Shown: positions 46,250 through 56,760 of the stretch, piece after piece
Layout: each line of letters opens with the position of its first letter
Numbering within the stretch: position 1 is the first letter of the stretch
Assembly (NCBI GenBank): GCA_965153455.1
Contig: OZ234499.1
Coordinates: 12,706,271-12,770,270 of the forward strand
Reading direction: 5' to 3'
DNA length: 64,000 nucleotides
Source: Sphagnum compactum
Taxonomy: Eukaryota; Bryophyta; Sphagnopsida; Sphagnales
Translations under genes and position numbers: made by a program
The notes under the pieces: model-generated
What the model was told of the DNA's origin: nothing
What the model saw: only the letters and a program-made list of their open reading frames with translations
The model's database searches: none

Positions 46250-48710
46250 ACTATGTTCACAATGACACCAGCTCATGATTCTTCTTCATCTTGATACAAC
46301 ATATGGCGTCACAACTTACAAGGGCTCATGGCTTTGTCACAAGAATTCCTACGGTCAAGCTCCCCAGAGATTTCGGCCCCACCATATTCATATGCTGGTT
46401 CAATACTATACTAGATCTAACTTTGCAGTATAAATGCCGTTCTTCCGCTCGTTCGAGATCGATTGGCAAGTCTCGTAATTCGAAACTTAGCCACTCCAGG
46501 AATCAGTAGTGTGGGGGTCCTGTCAACTCCCGATTGATACTATATATGATGTACTCGGATCAATGCATGGGGCAGCTAATTTGATAGATCACGGCGTTCT
46601 GTGTAGTGTTGAGCACTACAACTGACCTCTGATCATATGCCACAAAATCGGGAAAAAATCACCCGCGGGAAGGCGGATTCAATCCACACAAAAAAATTCT
46701 GATAATTAATGAGCTTCTAGACTATAGTACAGATGGCACACTCATCAACACTAGAGGCACAGGTCCTTAATGTGCTGCACAATACATTCAGGTACAAGTT
46801 GGTTGCTTTCGAAGTTGCAAGGTACACACATACACGCTGTGAATACACACGCGCAAAGTGATCGTGTTCAACGAGTTCACATATACAATTGGTATTTACG
46901 ACGTGTGCAGTGTCGATGCGGATTGAGCAAAAGAGATGATGGAGCTTGCTTTCAAGAAACTGGAGCGAGAGTATATATGATCAGATGCTAGTCTTGACGA
47001 CCTCCAGTTTGTTGGCGCAGTTTTCTCAGCAGCTAAAGATCATGGATGGCAAGAGCGCTCGCATAACCACCACAGCACATGGATTGACAGCTGCGAGGGT
47101 CAAAAGGCACCGCGTTCAAAATCATTCTTTGTCAATGCCCTCTTTTCGTAATTTGGGGTTCGTTTCCGTTACCGTCATAGTCTCTTCGAGTCTACGTTGT
47201 TGCACCGGGACAATCATGCCTATTTTTTCCCATGGAACAGTGACATGTCTCAAACGTCAATAGAGTAGGAGTTGGAGTCCCAGTGTTTTTCTCTGGTGAC
47301 TTTTTCTTTTCAAACAGGCTAAAGATATTAAGTGGTATACATTTATTAAACAAACAAAGGTTTTCTTGTTGCCAATTCTTGAATAATTATTATTTTTTGG
47401 CTAGATTCTACACGAATTTCCACTAAATGGTCAAAATGTAGAAGGGCGCCTAAAGTTTTTTACCTTCATATTTCGTCTATAGCCAAAAATATAGAAGAGT
47501 GTTCAAGTTTTTTATATTTTATATTTTGTTTATGGCCAGATTTGGATAAATCCTCTTATGGATGATTGCCACTTCAGCAGCAGTTATTCCACAAAACCGA
47601 AAAAAGGAGAAATCTGGGGGGCAGCCCAAACTCCCAGGTTTTGTGGTGGGGTCAATGTAACCACCACAATCATGTCCTCTCATACTACGCGAGGTCTTGG
47701 TTAGTGTGCATCTGATGAATGATCTGCAGGATGATCTGATTCTAGCCAGTGATCTAGGCCAGGTTAGTGCATACTAGCTCTTTGCATGCTTCACATTTCC
47801 AATATTCACAGATTCAGTTGGTATGATGACATCTAACCACCAGCTCATACATGAGTGGTCACAAGCCTTTAAGTTGGCTTTCGCCTTGTGCATGCTTTTC
47901 ATGGTGCTCAATTTGGCGCGGCCTTACACCTAACTATCTCCATTAAAAACATTTAAATTGCCAAATTCTTGCGCTCCACATTGAATAAGAATGGTCTAAC
48001 CTAACTTGGATTGAACCAACTCGGGAGTTTCTGGTTATACACGGCCAGTTAGCACCGTTCTGTGGACCAAGACCGAGCATTTTCACAAGGAAGGGGAGGG
48101 CCTATGAATAAATTCCATATGCTCAGAGACCAAGCACACCTTTTTACCTTCATTACATTTCTATTTACAAAGTGTGGAACTTTAGTTGTTCAAATCCCTA
48201 ATTTCGTTGTCATCATAAGAAATGTTTGAGACATCGAAAGAAGGAGCAAAAGGAGCCTAGGCAGACTGTGAGCAAGGAAAAAATGTGGGGCTGTCTGAGT
48301 TTTGGGCAGATTGTAAAAGAAAATAGTTTGAAGCCAGTTTTGAATCTCATTCAGGTGCTAGAAAGGGTGAAGTGCATTAGGAGATTTGGCAAATTGTTGC
48401 CTTGCCAAATGGGGAGTTGGTGACTTGGGAATGTGGACATGTCAACTTGGACTACACAATTGGGCAGTGTGGATTTCAGCATTTTGGCCAAGTAGACTTG
48501 GCAACCTGGTGAGGTCAACTTGGCAGAATAATCAAAGAGAAAAATAGCAAGTGGACTTGGAAAACACGTTATTAAGTTAACTTGGCAAAATACCCTGGCG
48601 AATGATATTCCATACAGCAGCTTTGGTTGTGCACTCCCTTCAATACAGGGGCCTATAGCTGATTAATTCTTTGACACTAAGGTAAATGTGGGTTTTTCTT
48701 GGAATTTAAA
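46250..48710 (-). pseudogene. Relic third peroxidase copy: promoter plus signal-peptide start only
   Basis: This segment aligns by eye, block by block, with the upstream DNA of both peroxidase genes below. Read on the minus strand it keeps the distal blocks at 47.6-48.7 kb, the TATA core at 46971-46979, the leader, and an ATG at 46383-46385. That ATG opens MVGPKSLGSLTVGILVTKP then a stop, recognisably like the MLGKASMGSLTAAV start of the intact gene. Nothing of the enzyme body follows on the minus strand; homology ends near 46300 and gives way to the 45-bp minisatellite. Confidence 0.75.
46924..46990 (-). promoter_or_regulatory. Orphan peroxidase-type core promoter
   Basis: Contains TATATAT at about 46971-46979 between the conserved CAAAAGAGATGATGGAGCTT block and a CAGATGCTAGTCTTGACGAC block. 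The same order is found upstream of both peroxidase bodies. The attached coding region is lost. Confidence 0.55.
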
Positions 48711-49169
48711 TGGATGCAGCAACATCAATTTAGTCCTTTTCCAGATTTTCTGGGATGACATGTGAAGTGTTCTTAAGCGGCAAATGGTGAGGTTGTATCA
48801 AAGAAGTGTGGGGTTTGATGACAATAAACATGACAGACCTTTGAAGGGGGGAGAGGGGCTTCTGATCAAAGGCAAAAAAGGTCCAGCCCAGTGTTGGGTG
48901 GTTCTTGTATAGACAATAACAGTTGGCTTTCATAACCCGGTTATTGAGTTTTCCATTCAATAACATCAGAGTTAATTAATAATTAATTTAATGTTTTCAT
49001 TAATTAAAATCAAATTTATAAGTTGTAACAATTTTTTTAATCCAAAATTAAAAACTCCATAACTTCATGCCTTTCTAAAGCTTTTTCAAACTTTTCAAAC
49101 TCCTTTAAATTTACATCAATCTCAATTAACTCTACTAAGCTAAAAGAGGATTTACAATCTATACTAGAA
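48711..49169. other. Intergenic DNA between the relic promoter and the hAT relic
   Basis: No gene seen. The sequence becomes very AT-rich beyond 48.96 kb, at the edge of the transposon-derived region. Confidence 0.5.
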
Positions 49170-49870
49170 TCACTGGGCTAATTTTTGTTGATAAAAAATC
49201 AATTTGTCCAAATTTTTAAATTGTAAACAACATTTCCTAAAACTAGTAAGGATTCTAATTAAAGAAAAGATCATCTCCATCTCAATTTGGTATTCAACTA
49301 TTCTTAAGATTTGTTTAACAAAGAAACCAACCATGGAAAACATATTCATGTTTTTTTCACTATTGAAGTGGACATTTGATGTCTTTGACATGAACTTGAT
49401 AAGGCTTCAAAATCACAATCTCTCTATTGATCAATTTTGTTGCTAGTTGTCATCTCAAAGATATCCAAACTGTTGTCCTTTTCAACCCCTTGATCAACAA
49501 TATTCATTTAAAATTCAACCAAAGGATGCAAATGATCATAATAATATTGAAAACGCATAAGAAACAAAGATTTTATGTCATATTCTTCAACAATGGCCTT
49601 ACTTTGCTTACAACCAATAAGTGACACAAGATGAAAGGTCTTCAACTTAAGGTCCAACTTTTAAAAAAAAACATATTATGGGATTTTTTCTTCAAATTTT
49701 TTAAGAAGGAAAGAAAAAAATCCAAAACCCTAACAACTTCCTTTTTAATGTTGGAAGCCAAACATGATAACTCAAAGACATTTTCTTTCATAAACTTGTC
49801 AAAGGTTGTAAAATTAATTTCAATCTAAATTTTAAACTCATGGATATGGCAAAGTTTAATACATCACTTA
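49170..49870 (-). pseudogene. Decayed hAT-family transposase, C-terminal half
   Basis: Minus-strand frames, with several stops and frame shifts, spell the plant hAT C-terminus in order. They are FDKFMKENVFELSCLASN (about 49.80 kb), an HNM motif (about 49.66 kb), a decayed LDPRFK-like block and IVEEYD with KSLF (about 49.57-49.65 kb), SLDIFEMTT (about 49.45 kb), and the dimerisation region VGFFVKQILRIV to CCLQFKNLDKLIF (49170-49330). The dimerisation region sits in a 73-codon open frame and is well preserved, but the ensemble cannot encode an active enzyme. It inserted between the relic promoter and the truncated peroxidase. Confidence 0.75.
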
Positions 49871-51860
49871 ATACCCAATGACCTCTATATTGGTTCAAAA
49901 TATAAGAGAATACAATAAGGTCAAGTGAATAAACAATAATCTAAAATATGTGGTACTCTTGTAGTCATCTTCATAATGTTATACTTGTTGTCACATTGTA
50001 TAATAACTTCTTTAAATTGCAAAGCTAATCTTTTTTAAAAAGGATAATTTTAGTAACAAAAGATACAATGTTAAATTATGTTTAGCAAGAATTCAAAAAC
50101 AAAATGTAAACATAATTTTTTTTGGCAAAAATAAAAAGTTTACCTTGTTTTATTGGAATATTCAATTTTCTTTGGAGGAAATCCAGAATTGACACATGCC
50201 TTGTTCCATTATTGCTTGCCCTTTCTTAATTTTTCTAGCCAAATTTTGATGCCCTTTCACAAAAAAATTATTTGGGCAACTTTGATAGATACATATCTTA
50301 ACACTTTCCAAATTTTTTCCATCTATTGTTGCACAGTAAAATGCACAACCAAAACAAGTTTCTTGAGAACTTTCTTCCAAACCCAACACATCACAATTTA
50401 CAATTGATTTTAAGGTTGCAATCATAATGTTAAAGTTAAACATTCACAAATCAAAGCTTGTGATCCTAAGGTTGACATAAGCAACAATTTCTTCCTCAAC
50501 CCATTAATGTCCAATGATTTTATTGATTTTTTTGCCAAAGTTTGTTCACACTAGTATTTAATACCTCACAAAGATCAAGGTTAACATGTTTTGATTGTTA
50601 ATTATCCCCCAAAAAATTGATCATTAATGCAAAGATATCATGTGCACCTTTGGACATTCACAAATCAAAGCTTGTACTTGTAAAATTACATTTTGCTGAA
50701 GTCAACAAAACATAAAATTGTTTAGTTTTTTCCATTAAACTAAACAGTAATTCTTGAAAATTTTATTTTTTGGAAGGAAAAATAAGTCATGGACATAAAT
50801 GCGTGCTACATTTTGTTAACCAAATACTTTCCACAAAATACAAAGGAAGTTATGTTTTGACAATTAAAAGTGCAAGATCCTCCAAAAGTTGCTTTTGCTA
50901 AAAATCATCTTTCTTGAAAGGTTCTTTTGTAACAAAAAAACTAGATATTGAACTATTACAATTTTTTGATTTTTTCTTCGCAAGTTGTCTTTCCTCTTCT
51001 CTTAAAACATTGTTCATTTCTTCAAATTTTTCAAAAATAACAAATTGGTCTACATTTACATGATTTTTCAATGTATTTTTACCATCAATTGTGTTAATAT
51101 ATATGATTATCCTTTCTTGCTTGGGTTTTTGGATTTAAATTTAAAACTTGATTGTTGGGACAAAAATACAATGCATGATTTGAATAGCTATTAAATCAAC
51201 TTATTTGATATCATTAACATAGTAAAATGCCTAACACAATGCATTTTTATTATTTGGCTTCCAAAATAATCTTTGTGCATGTAACTTTTTCAAAATTTCT
51301 TTCATTTTATCTTCATTTTTTTTTGGATTTTTTCTTCCTTCTATTTAGACACAAGTGGATTTTCTTCAAGTTCTTGCAAAGGTTCATCTTCCATCCTTAT
51401 TTCGTTTATGGATACATCATATATATTTTCATTTTTAAAAGATTATTTCATGTTTAGTTTGAAATTAAAAATTTCTACTGAGATGAGTAGCAAAAAGAGC
51501 AAAAAAATTTTATGATCTATCAAATTTTATAAACATTTACAAGCATTTACAAGATGAGATCTATTTCTTAGACATTTACAAAACAAAATACAATTATAAT
51601 GGAATATGATTGTGTGTAACCTATAAAATGAAAGTATATGAAAATCTTTAAAACAAGACAAAACAACAAAAAACACATTATAGAAAAAAAAACATTAAAA
51701 CAAAAAATATAAAATCAGGACAAAAAAGAAAAAACTAAGAATGAAAATAAAAATTTACTTGAATGGAGTTGACAATGAAATAATGAATTAGTTTAGTGTT
51801 CCAAACTTTGACCTACATACGGCAAGAAGGGGAAAATACTAAACTAACACCAAGAATATA
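49871..51860. other. Very AT-rich DNA, probably transposon-derived
   Basis: No gene recognised. A 93-codon minus frame at 50162-50443 and several short frames may be further remains of the hAT element's N-terminal half, but no zinc-finger motif is visible. Terminal inverted repeats of the element could not be found by eye. Confidence 0.4.
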
Positions 51861-52310
51861 AATAACAGCACCCATGTGAGAAGCAACAATAAAAAGCTAG
51901 GCTAGAAGATACCTAGGCCAGAAGGTACCTAAGCAAATCATCAATACTAAAAAAAGTAGTTGCACTAGCATGCAAAGAGTAATAACACCAAGGCACAAAA
52001 AACAATAACATTAACACATGAGAACAATAGCACCCATGTAAGAAAAGCAATAGCAACCATGTGAAAAAAGGAACACCACCACACGAAATGAACAAAAACA
52101 TCAACACGAAATGAATAACAACACCATCTGAAAAAAAGAACAACATTATGTAAAAAGAGCGTAGCACTAATGTGTGACGAGTAACAACACCATGTGAAAA
52201 AAACACCACCAAGTGAGAAAAAACAATAACGCTTGAGAAGAGGAGTAACACCACGTAAGAAGAATAGCAAGAAGAACAGCAATACAAATAAACAAAGAAA
52301 AAATAACACA
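51861..52310. repeat. Degenerate A-rich minisatellite, about 25-30 bp period
   Basis: Many variants of AACAACACCATGTGAAAAAA follow one another, including GCACCCATGTGAGAAG and ACACCACCAAGTGAG. Frames across it on the minus strand give Phe/Leu/Val-rich repeats and are artefacts of the array. Confidence 0.8.
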
Positions 52311-53243
52311 CTTGCAAAAAAAAGAGTTTAACCTATTTTCAATATTTATAAGTGATTCCTTAACCCTAACCCTAAATGTGCCTTCACCTCCCTAGTCGAT
52401 GGTTGCTATTTTAAAAACCCTAATCTAGCACAAGGGCTATGAGAACCGATATAAATTCTATGCGACAACCTGTTTGATTCTCCAATATATATATATATAT
52501 ATACAAATCAAAACCAGTCTTCACGACCAATTCTCATTCATCTGAGAGCCTGAGATTGGTTTTCACTCCAGTTTTCATGCGTAAAGGATTGGTTCTCATT
52601 ATGGGAATCAAGTCGATAACCAAGTGAGCATTCAAGAACTGCAACCAACACTGGTCCAGCTGATCATGCAAAAGATGTTCAGGATTTGTATGGGTTGCAG
52701 GCGGGATGTCATGGGGGGGGATAAGTTGCACCTACAAAATCGAATTTCAAGACATTATGCTAGTTGGTCCTCAGCGGGTATTTAAAAACTGATCCTCGTA
52801 AGGGGTGGGTATTTAAAAAGAAAAAACCAGGGATTTGATAACAAGCAAATTCATATTAGATGGGCTCAAAAACTTTCAGAATCCTATCATTTGATACCCT
52901 TCAGGACCCAAAAAATGTAGTGTCACAAAGTCCCTACCCCCTTGTTATGGCAAGAAAGGGAAGAACCTGCCCAACACTGCTTTGACCAATTTTGGGTGAT
53001 GAAGTTAATATATCAGCCATGTATGGGTCTATATACTTTTTAAATGTTTCCGAATTGTGTAAATCTAAGTTCTGTAAAAAATTTCAATTCTTGAAGAGGT
53101 AATGCAATTGATCAACGTTTACCGGATTGATTTCAACTAAACAAAATAGTGGGACAACAAATTGCAGCAGTGAACAAAAGAGGTCGTCTGGAGTTTCCAA
53201 GGCCATTACAAACATCAAAGACAGTAGGCTAGAAAACGAACTA

Positions 53244-53275
53244 GTTATAGGTAGGTACAGCTACCTACCTATAAC
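53244..53275. repeat. Perfect palindrome, GTTATAGGTAGGTA arms
   Basis: Arms 53244-53257 and 53262-53275 are exact inverse copies separated by CAGC. The arm word matches the TAGGTA-rich tracts at 1.3-1.85 and 8.1 kb. Confidence 0.9.
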
Positions 53276-53490
53276 CGGGGGATGTATTCCTGATTGTTCA
53301 GAGCTGAGACTTTATAATCCTTCATATTGACGAGTTTCGAACATTCGCTACGAAAAGCTCAGATTTTCCGCCCACTTCTTATGTGAAATGTTGAAGAATT
53401 TCACTCTTAGATTCTGATGAAGCAAATTTTCCTTTGCTTATCGATTGAGAGAGACAGAGATGTCCTAGATCACAAAAGGATGTCAAGTTT

Positions 53491-53522
53491 GGGGGGGGGG
53501 GGGGGTTTGGGGTGGGCGTGGC
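53491..53522. repeat. Poly-G tract (15 G) with G-rich tail
   Basis: Fifteen G are followed by TTTGGGGTGGGCGTGG, giving several adjacent G blocks on the plus strand about 0.5 kb beyond the 3' end of the truncated peroxidase. Confidence 0.9.
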
Positions 53523-54013
53523 CAAGTGTGAATAAATTTGTGACATCGATGTCAAAATAAATGGTGATCACCAAAATGGAGCATTTGGGTTTAGTTAAAA
53601 TTTGTATTTTGGAGTACTCAACATCTGATTTATATAAACAGGCCCAAAAATGAATGTTGCTTTCTACACAATTTACAACTCAACGATGTTCCTCTCCCAT
53701 GTACATTTTGAATTGAGCACTGGCTCAATTCAGAGTAACTAAGTTGCTGACTTCAGCAGGATTCCTCGTCCAGGGACCTAAAGAATTTGTGTGGGGCGGT
53801 TCTATACAAAGAAACTCACGGGTGTTCTTGAGTATTACTGCCTTGAATGCCATGGGGCGTTGATTCACTGTTGCTAATTAATTGCAGTATTGGGGCGTTT
53901 TGCCCAAAAAATCATATCTACAGCTACAAAAGAATGTTGCGAATTTGGTTCTACAACAGCATCCTGTATCCATGCCGGCTGCTTCACGGTGCTGCTGCAA
54001 ATTGCCCAATTCT

Positions 54014-55350
54014 CTAGTTGATTTGAGAGCAGATTCTGCGGATTTCGCCCTGTGAGCCAGTAAGCACCCCAATGTTCCCCATTTTCACCATCGCCTGCCC
54101 GAAGCTGGTCCCAAACCTGCTACCTCGCCCAGCTAATGACTTCACAATTCTGGACGTTTTGGGGTCGTAAGTGAGCTCTTGGTCGATCTGTAGGATACCA
54201 CGGTTCTTCTCCAGCTGCTTGTAATAGCTATTGTCGAAGTCCAACTCGGTGCCTTGGTCCAGCGCTATTGTGTGGCCCAGACCCGTTGAGGCTTGGGGAC
54301 AGACGGATTTCAAGGACTCCACGAGGGACGGTGCCATACTCGGGTCATTGCGGCCAGTTCCACTAAAATTGTACAGACGGTTGTAGAAGAACTCACAATG
54401 CGCCACCCCTGTTGTGTGAGCTCCCAGAAGAGTGACCATGTCCGTGATGTTGAGACCGCGGCCCTGGAACGCGGAAGCGGCAGAGGCCACGCTGAAGCCG
54501 GGACCTGGCAGGTTTACCGAAGACGCCAGCGACACACGGCTATCTCTGCGCCCTGTCGGGACTGCGTAATACTCTCCTCCGGCCTGCATCTGGGCGACAC
54601 TTGTTATATTATTTATACTAACAGTCCACTTGCGTTCATGAAGTTGCAACTTATGGTGCGGTGACGTTCACGATAATACGTTTGGTGGTGTTGCACTAGC
54701 TTGGTGCGATCCAATTTGGCATCCTACGTCAAGATATAGAAAATTATCGAAACATGAATACTTACTACAATGAAGTGGAATGTCTGAACGGGTTCGTAAT
54801 TGTTGAATTTGGACTAGTGATTGAAGAGAAACTTACAGTGACAACGGCGTCGCGGGTGGCGAGGGAGATGATGTCGGCGCAAGAGACAATGCCAGGGCAA
54901 GCCTCCTCAACAGCGGCCTTGGCTGTGTCGATCAGAACCATTCCGTGAAGTGTGAGGTTTGGCAGCGCATCCAGCTCGGCCGTGTTGGTGGGTGTGCTCT
55001 TTATCAGGTTCGATGCGTCGCAACCCTGCAACATATCCGCCGGCACACCATGTCAAAATCCGCGGCCATGAAGCTAAATTGATGCATAGTAGCAGCATCG
55101 CAAATAGGCGGCAAGGTAATCTGAACATTATTAAAACTGCAGACTAATGGATGCCCGAGACTCGAGTGCTGGTTCCAACTTGTTGCATTACCTGGACAAA
55201 GCAGTCGTGAAAGGAGATTCTAAGGAGGCCAGCGGTGATGGTCCGGTCGACATTCCATTTCGCTTGCGTCGCACTGTGTATCAGCGACTCTGCCGTTGGA
55301 CACGATGTCGCGTAGAACCCAACCTGCAACGGCGACTTGCTAGCTGCGTG
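54014..55350 (-). pseudogene. PRX: Class III peroxidase lacking start codon and signal peptide (inverted sister copy)
   Basis: Secretory plant peroxidase body (haem enzyme oxidising phenolics with hydrogen peroxide). Coding segments 55192-55350, 54837-55025 and 54014-54583 match the intact copy at 61.47 kb in intron positions, and the last two exons have identical lengths (189 and 570 nt). Splice sites are intact, there is no internal stop, and the distal RxxxHDCF, GCDAS and proximal GAHTTGVAHC motifs are present. The first exon lacks about 117 bp relative to the intact gene, between TAGTA and CACGCAGCT, removing the ATG and the signal peptide. Upstream codons reach an in-frame TAA at about 55376 without any ATG, and no in-frame ATG occurs in the rest of exon 1. 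Either a recent pseudogene or a gene using an unseen upstream exon. The intact frame suggests little time has passed or residual selection. Confidence 0.85.
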
Positions 55351-55379
55351 TACTATATCTATTAATTTCGGAGTTTAGA

Positions 55380-56760
55380 TGTTGTTCCTGTAATCGTTCT
55401 TGCCAGGCGAGTCAAGGTATCGGGGAATCACTCCTGTCCGTCTCCTTCCAACTCTGGGAATGATGTAATGACTCGGACCGTATCTTCCAGCGAATTTTGT
55501 AGATATCGGTTCTCTGAGTAGTGTTCAGTACTACGCTGAGCTCTGATGATATCGGAAAATTGTCATCTGCGGCCGGAAGGCAGATACAATCTAAAAAAAT
55601 ACACACACTCCGATATCGATTATAGCAGAGATTACAAATTAGGGACAAGTGCTTTGTTGCAATGAGGTACAAGTTGGTTCCTGGGGATGTATACGTACAC
55701 ACTGTGGTGGACACACACACACACAACACACATGAGTCTACTAATAGATGTATTTAACTTCACGTACGCATTTGTTTACGGCTCACAGAGATGCGGATTG
55801 AGCAAAAGAGATGATGGAGCTTGTTTGAAACTGGAGAGAGTATATATAATCAGATGTTAGTCTTGACAACCTCCAGTTTGTTCGCGCAGTTTTCTCCGCA
55901 GCTGATGGCAAGAATAGTCGCACATACATGACACGGATTGACAGCTGCGGGCTACAAAGGACGCCGCGTTCAAAATCACTCCTATTATTCAATGCTTTTC
56001 CTTTAGCTGAGGTTCATTCCCGTTTCCTTAATAGTCCATTGTAGTCAGCGCTGTTTGGGAACAAATCCACTTTTTTTATGCGTGTGTCTCAGACGTGAAC
56101 AGGGTCAGCCAGTGGTTCGTCAGCCATCATTCGCAGTTCTGGCGGTGGGGCCAATGTAACTACCACAATCATGTCCTTGCATTTTCTTAGGCGCGCCGTG
56201 TTCATTCTAACACTTTTCTGATGTAGAATCATTAGTGATCGTCCAAAGCAAAGTTTGTCATCATCTGGTGACTGGTTTTTAGAAAACCGTCAAAATTGTC
56301 AAAAGCTGGCCCCAAAACTGAAAACTGTGGAAATGTGGTGAAATTTTAGCGAAAACAACAAAAACCATATTGACAATTTTTTTGTGATTTTTTTTCTAAT
56401 GTAGGGCTAACTTGACAGAATATTCGTTCTCATTTCTTGGGGTCGAAGTTCTGCAAAATTTCACCAGGAAACATAAATTTCACAAAAAAGCTATCCTTGA
56501 ATATTGCGGATATTCACAGATTGGGTTTGCGTACCATCTAACCATCAGCTCATACTAAGGGTGACAACTAACAAGCCTTGAAGCCCTTTCGCCTTGCACA
56601 GGTTTTTCTGGTCTTCAATTTGGCTCAGCCTCACACCTAATCCTTTGAAAATATTTCTGCCAGTTCCCCCTCAACATGACTCCCAGGTTAGAACAGTTCT
56701 GGACCAAGAACTGACTCTTTTCATAGGGTACAGGCCAGTGTTTTTTTTACAGATTTTGAC
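55380..56760 (-). promoter_or_regulatory. Upstream region of the truncated peroxidase (duplicated promoter unit)
   Basis: Shares ordered blocks with the relic at 46-48 kb and with DNA before the intact gene: the leader, the TATA core (TATATATA at 55841-55849), a CCACAATCATGTCC block at 56.16 kb and a GACCAAGA block at about 56.70 kb. About 280 bp at 56.23-56.51 kb appears private to this copy. Confidence 0.7.

Larger units (their letters stand above)
52311..53770. other. Intergenic DNA downstream of the truncated peroxidase
   Basis: Contains ACCCTAACCCTAAA telomere-like words near 52.36 kb, an AT run at 52485-52502, a perfect 14-bp-arm palindrome at 53244-53275 and a 15-G run at 53491-53505. 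No gene recognised. Confidence 0.55.

Noticed and set aside
51913-52317. 134-codon Phe/Leu/Val-rich minus ORF resembling membrane segments
   Set aside because: Translation of the A-rich minisatellite; the apparent hydrophobic repeats follow its period.
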